Shown here: positions 1 to 6,011 of the stretch, piece after piece
How the letters are laid out: each line of letters opens with the position of its first letter
Position numbering within the stretch: the first letter of the stretch is position 1
DNA from: an uncultured Acidimicrobiia bacterium
GTDB taxonomy: Bacteria > Actinomycetota > Acidimicrobiia > Spongiisociales > JAENVV01
Assembly: GCA_905480085.1 (NCBI GenBank)
Contig: CAJQPD010000060.1
Coordinates: 1 to 6,011 of the forward strand
Length of the DNA: 6,011 nucleotides
Direction: 5' to 3'
Notes under the pieces: generated by a model
Database searches by the model: none
What the model was told of the DNA's origin: nothing
The model's input: the letters and a program-made list of their open reading frames with translations, nothing else
Program-made: the position numbers and the translations under genes

Positions 1-2296
1 GGTCGACCGCCCTCGAGAGGACCGTTTCCAGTTCACGATCCGCTTCGCGGTAGACAGGCAACCACGCCTCGCCGAGGCTCAGATCGCCATTCATGACCTT
101 ATAGGGAACGCCGTTGAGCTGGCGAGTTTGCCCTGGCAGGCCAGGTCCGACAAACAGGATCCTTCCGAGTGGCGCATCACTTGATCGAGCCGCCACTAGT
201 TCGACAACTTCCGAATACCGATCCGCCGGTAATCCCCATCGTCCGGTTCCGATCGTGAGGCCGACCATGACCAGCGCCGCCACAACCGCGACCTGGCTAA
301 GGATCAGCACAGCTCGGGCGATGCCGGCATGGCCAGGAAGCCCGCCGGCCACCCCACCCACGACCAACGCCGTACCGAGGGCGACCAGCACCATGCCGGC
401 AGCAGACGGCTCCAAGCCATCCGAGATCAACAAGAGAACCGAACCGGCTATCAGAACCAGCGCTCCGACACCGGCGATATTCAAATACGGTTCGGATCCG
501 GCCAGGACAGCCAGAAACACCCCAGCCCCAAGACCGACCACCCACCAGAGCGGTGGCGAGAACGGCAGGGCGGAACCTCCGCTAATGACGTCCTCAAGAT
601 CCAAAAACCATAGCCACGGACCCAACATAGCCAGCCCACCAATTCCCCCGCCCAACGCTCTGATGAGGACGGAGAACTTCGAACCGGTACCAAACACCGC
701 CCACAACAGAGCCACCAGGAGTGCGCCGATCAAAGCCAACGGAGCGAAGGCAGCAACCACGAAACTCGCCAGCAACAAGCCTCCAAGGCGGCCGATCCGT
801 TGGCGACGTTCCTTCGGCCAGGCGACCACCACACTGGTAATCATCCACGGGGTGGCGGCGATCGCCGGAAACGCCGGCCAGTAGCCGGCGTCTCCATAGA
901 CCACGGCGGCGAGCGTTCCCATCGCCGCCAAGCCACCGAGCACCGCCGGAACCCCATCGATCCCGAACGTGCGCAGTAATCGCCGCATCCCGAAAAGTCC
1001 CACCAGCACGGATCCCGTCACAATCACCAGCAGCGCAGAATCAGCAAAGACCAGCTGCACCATGGCCAGGGCCGCCACGGCCGGATGGCCGGGACCGGCC
1101 GTCCCGAATCCGATCGGATTCCATGCACCGGCATACGAAGCGATCGCAGAACCGGGACCCTGCGGAAGTGCCAGGACATAGCCGGCCACCGGCATACCCG
1201 AGAGGAGCAGCGAACGCGTCCCGATGACGACCGCGAACAACGCCGCGATCAGGTAACCGAAACCCGGTCGCTGCCAGAACATGCGCTCCTCATCCAAACG
1301 AGAGGCGAGCCCCAATCGATTTGACCGCGCCCTGGCCCAGACGGTCAGGTCCGACCCCAACTGGGCGAGAGACAACGACCCCGACCGCTGGTACCTGAAA
1401 AGTTCTCCATCGTCGACCTGAGCGATCTTGCGCGCCTGACGCCGGACCACCCAGGTGTTTGGCAGGTGTTTCAAGCTCCACCCGACCCCCATAAGCAGGT
1501 CCAGAATCGGCCGCACCTCAAACATAAGCAGGCGACCGGCAGCATCGACCAGCCCGACCAATACCGCCACTGGCAGAACCCAGGCAGTGGTCCAGCCAGA
1601 ATACATTTTGGCACTGGCTCGCCATCGGGCCGCCGGCTCGCGCCATGCCGGTAGCTGGGCGTGGCAGGTTCCCGCATGGACTACCTCCGATGACGGGACA
1701 ACTGCCACCCGGCCTCCTGCCGAACGGGCTCGGCCGGCGAAGTCAATCGCCTGGGTTAGGGGCGGGAGCAATCGATCAGGCCCGCCGAGGCCCTTGAGCA
1801 GATCACGCCGGATCAACACGGATTCGCCGGGAACGAAGGCGACATCTCGGACGACGTCATATTGCTCTTGATCGAGCTCGCCGGCCGCCAACCCGGTATC
1901 CGCGACCAAAAAAACGTCGGTGGATCCACCGACCGATTCGAGTATCGCCGAATTGGCGGCGGTCAGAACCTTGGAACCGACCAGCGAAGCGTCGATCTGT
2001 TCGGCGGCCTGGACGAGGGCCCGCAGGGCATCGGGCCTTGGCACGGCATCGTCGTGGATCAGCCACACGTGAGTGATATCCGGGGTTAGCTGCTCGATGA
2101 GTTCAGTCGTCGTCTTCACCCAGTGCGCGGAAGCTCCAGTAGCTGCTTGCTGGCTGGGCACGCCGCCACCGATCACGAACCGTTCGGCGACCTCGCCGAT
2201 GGCCGTGGTCTTCAGAATGCTACGAACCCTCGACGCATCAGAGGCGTAGACGGCGACGGCCACGGTCGCGAGTGAGGTGAAATTTGCTGTTGCCAT
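1..2296 (-). CDS. Large membrane-anchored family 2 glycosyltransferase-like protein, 3' end outside window
   Basis: A single frame without stops runs from the ATG at 2296 to the left edge (765 codons visible), so the C-terminus is missing. Residues 1-225 resemble the GT-A domain of large actinobacterial family 2 glycosyltransferases: a first beta strand near 11-17, WLIHDDAVP at 78-86, VGSKVL at 106-111, a VRDVAFVPGESVLIRRD segment at 149-165 and VVPSSEVVHAG at 199-209. A hydrophobic segment at about 235-256 and a polar stretch follow. Some 10 to 12 membrane segments lie between 346 and 682, with a YAGAWNPIGFG loop near 388-398. A soluble part begins near 690 (GRILFVGPGLPG at 711-722). Expected role is sugar transfer in cell-envelope glycan assembly at the membrane; substrate unknown. 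The DxGSTD motif and the acidic pair before IDFAGR are absent, so activity is doubtful. An in-frame ATG at 2305 is an alternative start; neither has a good ribosome site, and the weak GGA before 2296 decided the choice. Confidence 0.85.
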   Translation of the reverse strand, partial: MATANFTSLATVAVAVYASDASRVRSILKTTAIGEVAERFVIGGGVPSQQAATGASAHWVKTTTELIEQLTPDITHVWLIHDDAVPRPDALRALVQAAEQIDASLVGSKVLTAANSAILESVGGSTDVFLVADTGLAAGELDQEQYDVVRDVAFVPGESVLIRRDLLKGLGGPDRLLPPLTQAIDFAGRARSAGGRVAVVPSSEVVHAGTCHAQLPAWREPAARWRASAKMYSGWTTAWVLPVAVLVGLVDAAGRLLMFEVRPILDLLMGVGWSLKHLPNTWVVRRQARKIAQVDDGELFRYQRSGSLSLAQLGSDLTVWARARSNRLGLASRLDEERMFWQRPGFGYLIAALFAVVIGTRSLLLSGMPVAGYVLALPQGPGSAIASYAGAWNPIGFGTAGPGHPAVAALAMVQLVFADSALLVIVTGSVLVGLFGMRRLLRTFGIDGVPAVLGGLAAMGTLAAVVYGDAGYWPAFPAIAATPWMITSVVVAWPKERRQRIGRLGGLLLASFVVAAFAPLALIGALLVALLWAVFGTGSKFSVLIRALGGGIGGLAMLGPWLWFLDLEDVISGGSALPFSPPLWWVVGLGAGVFLAVLAGSEPYLNIAGVGALVLIAGSVLLLISDGLEPSAAGMVLVALGTALVVGGVAGGLPGHAGIARAVLILSQVAVVAALVMVGLTIGTGRWGLPADRYSEVVELVAARSSDAPLGRILFVGPGLPGQTRQLNGVPYKVMNGDLSLGEAWLPVYREADRELETVLSRAVD

Positions 2297-2327
2297 CAGA
2301 TCCATTGTGTCGTTGTCTGTGCGCCTA

Positions 2328-2360
2328 GGCAATCTGGCCGGTTGGGGAGACTAGATTGCC
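2328..2360. repeat. Perfect 8-bp inverted repeat between divergent genes, candidate operator
   Basis: GGCAATCT at 2328-2335 is the exact reverse complement of AGATTGCC at 2353-2360, with 17 bases between the arms. Its centre (2344) is almost midway between the start of the leftward glycosyltransferase gene and the cofD start at 2385. The right arm covers most of the -10-like hexamer proposed for cofD. The repeat could bind a dimeric regulator of both genes. As RNA it could also form a stem, extended inward by a G-U and a G-C pair, with a 13-base loop. Function is inferred from position only. Confidence 0.45.
2352..2357 (+). promoter_or_regulatory. Possible -10 element for cofD-cofE
   Basis: TAGATT fits the actinobacterial TAnnnT -10 pattern and would place a transcription start near 2364, giving a short leader that still holds the cofD ribosome site. 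I see no convincing -35 at normal spacing (TTGTCT at 2313-2318 is too far away). I see no comparably good -10 for the leftward gene; CAGATT on the opposite strand is weak. Confidence 0.3.
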
Positions 2361-2372
2361 GACCAATCAACC

Positions 2373-2377
2373 AAAGG
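2373..2377 (+). promoter_or_regulatory. Ribosome binding site of cofD
   Basis: AAAGG ends seven bases before the ATG at 2385, a normal distance. It supports this start over an upstream start in another frame at 2342. Confidence 0.6.
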
Positions 2378-2384
2378 CCACGCC

Positions 2385-3302
2385 ATGAATATCGTCATGT
2401 TATCGGGTGGAGTCGGAGGGGCGCGACTTGCGCGCGGATTGGCTCGCGCCCCCGGGGTAGACCTCACCGTGATCGTCAACGTGGGCGACGACGACACCGA
2501 TTACGGACTGGCTGTATCTCCGGATCTCGACACGGTCATGTACACCATCGTCGGCTCCGAATCTGAGGCCGGCTTCGGACTTGCCTACGACTCATTTGCG
2601 GTCATGAACCGACTTGGGGACTTCGGGATCGACACGGCCATGCGGATCGGCGACCGCGATATCGCCGCCAAACTGTTCCGGACCATCGAACTCCATCGGG
2701 GGATCCCGCTTTCGGAAATCATCGGGCGAATGGCTGAGGTGCTCGGCATCGAAGCAACCATCCTGCCGGCCACCGATCAATCGCTTCGCACCGAAATCCT
2801 CACCGCTGACGGCGACTGGCTGTCATTTCGGGAATACTTCGTCACGCGCGGGCACCAGGACGAAGTAATCGATCTGAGATTCGCCGGCGCCAAACTCGCA
2901 ACGCCCGCCCCTGGCGTGATCTCGGCCATCACCAACGCCGATGCCATCGTCATCGGCCCGAGCAATCCTCCCCTTTCGATCTGGCCGATCCTCGCCGTCG
3001 CCGGCATATCCGATGCCATCATGGACCGACCGCGAGCGATCGCGGTGAGTCCTCTGATCGGGGGAAAGACCCTAAAGGGTCCGGCCGATCGTGTGCTGGT
3101 TTCGCTCGGCTTGCCGCCGGGCAATGAGGGTGTTCTCGCTGCCTACGGCGGACTTATCAACGAACTCGTCATCGACCAGCAAGATGCGACTGACCGGGGC
3201 CACCTGACCGTTCTCGGGGCGACGGTTCACGTCCGTAACACCCGTTTGGCAACCATGGAATCTTCTGTCAACTTTGCCGAGTGGCTGATCGAGGTGCTGT
3301 GA
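2385..3302 (+). CDS. cofD: CofD/FbiA, 2-phospho-L-lactate (or phosphoenolpyruvate) transferase of coenzyme F420 synthesis
   Basis: The 305-residue protein has the usual length and motifs of the CofD family. It transfers the phospholactyl moiety (phosphoenolpyruvyl in mycobacteria) from a guanosine diphosphate-activated donor to the deazaflavin Fo, giving F420-0 or dehydro-F420-0 in the cytoplasm. Visible motifs are SGGVGGAR at 7-14 (nucleotide-binding loop), NVGDDD at 32-37 (metal-binding acidic cluster), SPDLDTVMYT at 45-54, an IGDRDIA segment after residue 80, IGPSNPPLSI in the second half, and SPLIGGKTLKGPADR near 220-235. It opens the cofD-cofE pair and its TGA lies inside the next start codon (GTGA). 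The start is set by the AAAGG site and by the glycine loop beginning at residue 7. The name is secure; which donor (lactate or PEP) is used cannot be told, because the CofC/FbiD partner is not in the window. Confidence 0.95.
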   Translation: MNIVMLSGGVGGARLARGLARAPGVDLTVIVNVGDDDTDYGLAVSPDLDTVMYTIVGSESEAGFGLAYDSFAVMNRLGDFGIDTAMRIGDRDIAAKLFRTIELHRGIPLSEIIGRMAEVLGIEATILPATDQSLRTEILTADGDWLSFREYFVTRGHQDEVIDLRFAGAKLATPAPGVISAITNADAIVIGPSNPPLSIWPILAVAGISDAIMDRPRAIAVSPLIGGKTLKGPADRVLVSLGLPPGNEGVLAAYGGLINELVIDQQDATDRGHLTVLGATVHVRNTRLATMESSVNFAEWLIEVL

Positions 3303-3985
3303 ACCTCGAGATTTTTGGGGTGCCTGGCATCGGGGAAGTCAAAGCCGGCGACGAGGTCGCCGATCTGATCCTGGCCGCGCTCCCCCGTCCCCTCCAGAAC
3401 GCCGATATCGTGGTTGTCACTCATAAAATCGTATCCAAAGCTGAAGGATCTGTACTGGCAGCAGCCACCGACGAAGCCCGCAAGGCCATCGTCGAAGCCG
3501 AATCGGCCGAGATCATCCGTCGGCGCGGAGAGCTGATCATTTCGATAACCAGGCACGGGTTCATCTGCGCCAACGCCGGCGTTGACCGTTCGAACGTCGA
3601 GCCAGGAAACGTCGTTCTCCTCCCGAGAGATCCCGATGCCAGCGCCCACCGCATCCGGCAACGCCTCGAACGGGCATCCGGCACTTCGCTCGGCGTGATC
3701 ATCACGGACACGTTCGGGCGGGCATGGAGACGGGGGTTGACCGACGTGGCCATCGGCATCTCCGGGCTACCAGCCCTGATCGATTACCGGGGAACTTCAG
3801 ACACCTTTGGTTCGATGCTTGAGGTAACCGAGGTAGCCGCCGTCGATGAGCTAGCGGCGGCCGCGGATCTGGTCATGGGTAAGGCGACCGGCACTCCCGT
3901 GGCGGTGGTGCGTGGCCTCAACCTCCGCGGTGAGGGACGGGCCGTCGACCTCGTTCGACCACCAGACGAAGACCTATTCCGCTAG
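3299..3985 (+). CDS. cofE: CofE, coenzyme F420-0:L-glutamate ligase, stand-alone form
   Basis: This 228-residue protein adds glutamate residues to F420-0 using GTP and divalent metal, the step after CofD. Motifs seen are GVPGIGEV at the N-terminus, VVVTHKIVSKAEG, ICANAGVDRSN, LLPRDPDASA, IITDTFGRAWRRG, DYRGTSDTFGSML and ELAAAADLVMGK, all typical of the CofE domain. The GTG at 3299 overlaps the cofD stop as GTGA, has GAGG at 3291-3294 and puts the first conserved strand at the N-terminus. An in-frame GTG at 3281 would add six residues but has no ribosome site. Actinobacterial FbiB proteins continue after the RPPDEDLFR-like end into an FMN-binding nitroreductase domain, but here the gene stops exactly there. 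The stop is in frame with no sign of a frameshift, and the next gene lies on the other strand, so this looks like a natural single-domain form as in archaea. Confidence 0.95.
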   Translation: MNLEIFGVPGIGEVKAGDEVADLILAALPRPLQNADIVVVTHKIVSKAEGSVLAAATDEARKAIVEAESAEIIRRRGELIISITRHGFICANAGVDRSNVEPGNVVLLPRDPDASAHRIRQRLERASGTSLGVIITDTFGRAWRRGLTDVAIGISGLPALIDYRGTSDTFGSMLEVTEVAAVDELAAAADLVMGKATGTPVAVVRGLNLRGEGRAVDLVRPPDEDLFR

Positions 3986-3988
3986 CGG
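3979..3988. repeat. 10-bp palindrome holding both convergent stop codons
   Basis: CCGCTAGCGG is a perfect palindrome. Its central CTAG (3982-3985) supplies the TAG stop of cofE on the plus strand and the TAG stop of the SDR epimerase on the minus strand. The arms have no loop and no T-tract follows on either side, so it is not a convincing rho-independent terminator. Confidence 0.7.
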
Positions 3989-4911
3989 TACGAGCGAACC
4001 GTCTCGGCTACTCCTTCGACAACCGCCGTCCATGGGGCCCAATCAAGGCCTCGCACGGCTGCCGATGCGTCAAGCGCCGATCTCTCGATATCTCCCGGTT
4101 TGGCAGCTTCGAAGATCGGGGTGGCCGGACCACCGGTGGCCTTGGCAATGAGGCCATACAAATCCGAGATACTCGTTTCCGTGCCAGTACCGATATGGTA
4201 CGTCCGCCCGACATTCGTGGTTCGACTCGCCCGGAAGAAAGCGTCTGCCACATCTGCCACAAAGACAAAATCCCGGGTTTGGCCGCCCCCTCCGAAAATA
4301 GTTCCTGGCCTTCCCGCCATCAGTGTCTCAACAAAGATGGCCACCACACCGCCCTCGGCATGGGCCCTTTGCCGTGGCCCGTAGACGTTGGCTGGAGCGA
4401 TTACGACATGGTCAAGGCCATACGTTCGCTGATACATGGCCAAATATTCGCTCGCCGCCAACTTGGCGACGCCATACGGCGAAATCGGGCGAGGCTTCTG
4501 AGTCTCCTTCGTCGGGATGGCCGAACCGGGTCCGGCAAGAGCACCCCCCGATGAGGCAAACACAATCCTCCCTGCCCCGGATCGGCGGCAGGCCTCAAGC
4601 ACCGAAATGGTCCCCAGTACATTGACCTGAGCGTCATACATCGGGTCTGCCATGGATACGGACACCGAGGCCTGGGCGGCAAGATGGAACACCGTGTCGG
4701 GTCGGAACCGACCCAGTACCACGCCGAGGTCACGATCAAGAATATCCATGGTGTGGACCTTCACGCTGCCGAATTCACGAGCGGACTTCAGATTGTCGAG
4801 ATGGCCAGAAGACAGGTCATCAATGACCAGGACCTCGTCGCCTTCATTGACGAGCCTGTCAACAAGATGCGACCCGATGAACCCTGCACCGCCTGTCACA
4901 ACAGCTCTCAT
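3982..4911 (-). CDS. NAD-dependent sugar-nucleotide 4-epimerase (extended SDR, GalE-like)
   Basis: The 309-residue protein is of normal length for an extended short-chain dehydrogenase acting on nucleotide sugars in the cytoplasm. It has the NAD-binding TGGAGFIGSH loop at 6-15, an acidic DD pair at 31-32 for the ribose, HLAAQ at 76-80, catalytic serines at 120-121, Tyr146 and Lys150 (YGVAK), PANVYGPRQ at 173-181, the substrate-loop GGGGQTRDFVFV at 207-218 and KPGDIERS at 271-278. This resembles UDP-glucose/UDP-galactose 4-epimerases, but the substrate could equally be another UDP-sugar such as UDP-xylose. The start is the ATG that overlaps the stop of the glycosyltransferase gene upstream (ATGA), preceded by GGAG at 4921-4924. 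An upstream in-frame ATG at 4989 would add 26 unconserved residues inside the neighbouring gene. It is last in a three-gene operon and overlaps cofE tail to tail by four bases. Confidence 0.9.
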   Translation of the reverse strand: MRAVVTGGAGFIGSHLVDRLVNEGDEVLVIDDLSSGHLDNLKSAREFGSVKVHTMDILDRDLGVVLGRFRPDTVFHLAAQASVSVSMADPMYDAQVNVLGTISVLEACRRSGAGRIVFASSGGALAGPGSAIPTKETQKPRPISPYGVAKLAASEYLAMYQRTYGLDHVVIAPANVYGPRQRAHAEGGVVAIFVETLMAGRPGTIFGGGGQTRDFVFVADVADAFFRASRTTNVGRTYHIGTGTETSISDLYGLIAKATGGPATPIFEAAKPGDIERSALDASAAVRGLDWAPWTAVVEGVAETVRSYR

Positions 4912-5624
4912 TCTGACCGGCTCCAATGGCGTCTCGGCACGAACCGCCATTTCACCAAGGCGACCAGCGCCGGAAGGCCGTCTTTCCAACTGATCTTCTT
5001 GCCTTCGTCGACTTCGCGACCAGCGTACGTAATCGGAACCTCCCAGATGCGATGGCCGGACCGGAGGAGCTTGGCCGTAATCTCCGGTTCGATGTCAAAG
5101 CGGTTCGAGGTCAAAACGAGACCCTGGGCTACCTTCGTATCAATCATTTTTGAACATGTCTCCATGTCTGAGATCGTGGTGTTGTAAAGGACATTGGTCA
5201 CCAGGCTCAAGAAGCGATTCCCGACCCAATGCCAGAACATCATGTTGCGACGCTCGCCGGTGAATCTCGACCCGTACACCACTTTGGCCAATCCCTCGTT
5301 AAGCGGCCGAAGCATGGCCACCCAGTCACGCGGATCGTATTCCAGATCGGCATCATAAATGACCAACACATCGCCGGTGGCCGCTTCAATCCCTCTCCGA
5401 ACCGCCGCCCCTTTTCCCTGATTGGACGGCTGCTCGATGAATCGAACAGTCGAGTCCACCAACTGCCGTACGACCTCCTGGGTACCATCGGTCGAACCGT
5501 CATCAACGACGATCAACTCCCGATCGACCGGCAGGGGTTCCGAGCGGGCACGTCGGATCGCCTCGGCGATCGTACGCCGCTCGTTGAAAACCGGAATTAT
5601 TACCGTCAGTTTGGAATAGGTCAT
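4909..5624 (-). CDS. DPM1-like family 2 glycosyltransferase (polyprenyl-phosphate sugar synthase type); span includes stop to 4908
   Basis: The stop codon occupies 4908-4910. The 238-residue protein is a compact GT-A enzyme of the dolichol-phosphate mannose synthase group, which moves a sugar from a nucleotide donor to a polyprenyl phosphate at the inner face of the membrane. It shows VIIPVFNE at 8-15, VVDDGSTDGT at 39-48, SNQGKGAAVRRG at 67-78, the metal-binding YDADLEYDP at 90-98, VYGSRF at 116-121, SDMETC at 152-157, NRFDIEPEI at 174-182 and EVPITY followed by EGKKISWKDG at 207-216. There is no C-terminal membrane domain, so it would be soluble or peripheral. GAGAGG at 5631-5636 and the ATGA overlap with the upstream gene support the ATG at 5624 over the in-frame ATG at 5690. 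The sugar is unknown; neighbours that make and epimerise UDP-sugars suggest a UDP-sugar donor. Confidence 0.9.
4921..4924 (-). promoter_or_regulatory. Ribosome binding site of the SDR epimerase
   Basis: GGAG on the minus strand lies nine bases before the ATG at 4911, inside the end of the upstream glycosyltransferase gene. With the ATGA overlap it favours this start over the ATG at 4989. Confidence 0.45.
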
Positions 5625-6011
5625 GTCTGGCCTCTCAGGTACTCGACGGTTCTCTCCAAACCGGTGGCAAGATCCGTTCTGGCTCGCCATCCGGTCGCAT
5701 GATGAACAGCCCGCAAGTCTGGTCTCCGGACTTTAGGGTCACCATCGGGAAGCGCCAGAAACGTGCGTCCTGACTGGCCGAGCAATGCTTGCACGGCGTC
5801 GGCCAACTCAAGCATGCTGATCTCGGCATCGCTTCCGAGGTTCAAGGGTCCGGGTAATTGTCGGTCGACAATTACCTTCAAACCGTCGACAACGTCGTCG
5901 ACGTAACAAAAGGACCGGGTCTGGGACCCGTCGCCGAATAGCGGCAACGGCTTGCCAGCCAACGCCGCCGAAATGAACGCGGTCACGACCCGGCCGTCGT
6001 CTGGATTCATT
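5621..6011 (-). CDS. UDP-glucuronate decarboxylase (UDP-xylose synthase)-like SDR, 5' end outside window
   Basis: Only the last 129 or so residues are present; the frame is open to the right edge, so the ATG at 6010 is most likely internal (the Met of the family's PRMNPDDGR-type segment) and not the start. The visible part matches the C-terminal half of UDP-glucuronate decarboxylases, which convert UDP-glucuronate to UDP-xylose with bound NAD: MNPDDGRVV, a KPLPLFGDGSQTRSF substrate segment followed by CYVDDVVDGL, NLGSDAEISMLELA, and DGDPKVRRPDL near the end, then a WRARTDLATGLERTVEYLRG helix. The NAD-binding loop and the catalytic Tyr-Lys pair would lie beyond the edge and cannot be checked. 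A related dTDP-glucose dehydratase or other SDR epimerase is possible but fits less well. It is upstream of the DPM1-like gene in the same operon; its TGA overlaps that gene's ATG (ATGA). Confidence 0.82.
   Translation of the reverse strand, partial: MNPDDGRVVTAFISAALAGKPLPLFGDGSQTRSFCYVDDVVDGLKVIVDRQLPGPLNLGSDAEISMLELADAVQALLGQSGRTFLALPDGDPKVRRPDLRAVHHATGWRARTDLATGLERTVEYLRGQT
5631..5636 (-). promoter_or_regulatory. Ribosome binding site of the DPM1-like glycosyltransferase
   Basis: GAGAGG on the minus strand is six bases before the ATG at 5624, within the last codons of the upstream decarboxylase gene. It fixes the start and, together with the ATGA overlap, suggests translational coupling. 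Confidence 0.6.

Noticed and set aside
114..884. A plus-strand open frame of 256 codons in the left part.
   Set aside because: Its protein is rich in Pro, Thr, Ser, Ala and Arg with no recognisable motif, and it lies antisense to the continuous membrane-protein frame on the minus strand, which has recognisable family motifs. It is a shadow frame of GC-rich coding DNA.
1455..1871. A plus-strand open frame of 138 codons.
   Set aside because: It is antisense to the GT-A domain and its junction to the membrane region, has no motif or ribosome site, and is low in complexity.
3227..3661. A minus-strand open frame of 144 codons across the cofD-cofE junction.
   Set aside because: Both plus-strand genes there have full family motifs; the antisense frame shows nothing recognisable.
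3979..4001. A terminator hairpin between the convergent genes.
   Set aside because: The palindrome has no loop, the neighbouring CGGT/ACCG stem is only four pairs, and there is no T-tract on either strand.
4912..4989. An N-terminal extension of the SDR epimerase from the ATG at 4989.
   Set aside because: The 26 extra residues precede the nucleotide-binding strand that normally begins such proteins; the ATG at 4911 has an ATGA overlap and a GGAG site.
4684..5187. A plus-strand open frame of 167 codons.
   Set aside because: It is antisense to the SDR epimerase and DPM1-like gene, both of which carry complete catalytic motifs.
5229..5702. A plus-strand open frame of 157 codons.
   Set aside because: It is antisense to the DPM1-like gene and the end of the decarboxylase gene, with no motif or ribosome site of its own.
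1..6011. Mobile elements, CRISPR arrays, tRNA or rRNA genes, defence genes, riboswitches.
   Set aside because: Nearly every base is accounted for by six coding genes with consistent composition. I saw no transposase or phage motifs, no regularly spaced direct repeats and no tRNA-like folds on reading both strands.

Overview
The window is a gene-dense stretch of what is probably an actinobacterial chromosome (GC-rich by eye, around 60%). It contains six protein genes and a single real intergenic gap of about 80 bases. Actinomycetota is suggested by the coenzyme F420 genes and by a very large membrane-anchored family 2 glycosyltransferase of a type I know from actinobacteria. The F420 ligase lacks the fused reductase domain usual in mycobacterial and streptomycete FbiB. 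That hints at a deeper-branching lineage such as Acidimicrobiia, although a Chloroflexota origin cannot be excluded.

Left part (1 to about 2300, minus strand): one long gene, running off the left edge, encodes an N-terminal GT-A (family 2) domain followed by about 10 to 12 membrane segments and the start of a soluble C-terminal domain. Its glycosyltransferase domain keeps the central HDD motif but seems to lack two acidic catalytic or nucleotide-binding motifs. A divergent control region (2306-2384) follows, centred on a perfect 8-bp inverted repeat.

Middle (2385-3985, plus strand): cofD (fbiA) and cofE overlap by four bases (GTGA). They encode the lactyl- or enolpyruvyl-phospho transferase that builds the F420-0 core and the ligase that adds glutamates. 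They act in sequence in the cytoplasm.

Right part (3982-6011, minus strand): a three-gene operon is read from right to left. It encodes a UDP-glucuronate decarboxylase-like epimerase (5' end outside the window), a DPM1-like polyprenyl-phosphate glycosyltransferase and an extended SDR sugar-nucleotide 4-epimerase. The genes are joined by two ATGA overlaps. Together they could make a UDP-sugar, possibly a pentose, and load it on a lipid carrier for cell-surface glycan synthesis. The last gene of this operon converges on cofE, and both stop codons lie in one CTAG.

I see no RNA genes, insertion sequences, CRISPR arrays, phage genes or defence genes. The window is best read as housekeeping F420 synthesis embedded among envelope-glycan genes. 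The points most worth a second look are the degenerate glycosyltransferase domain, the inverted repeat between the divergent genes and the stand-alone CofE.
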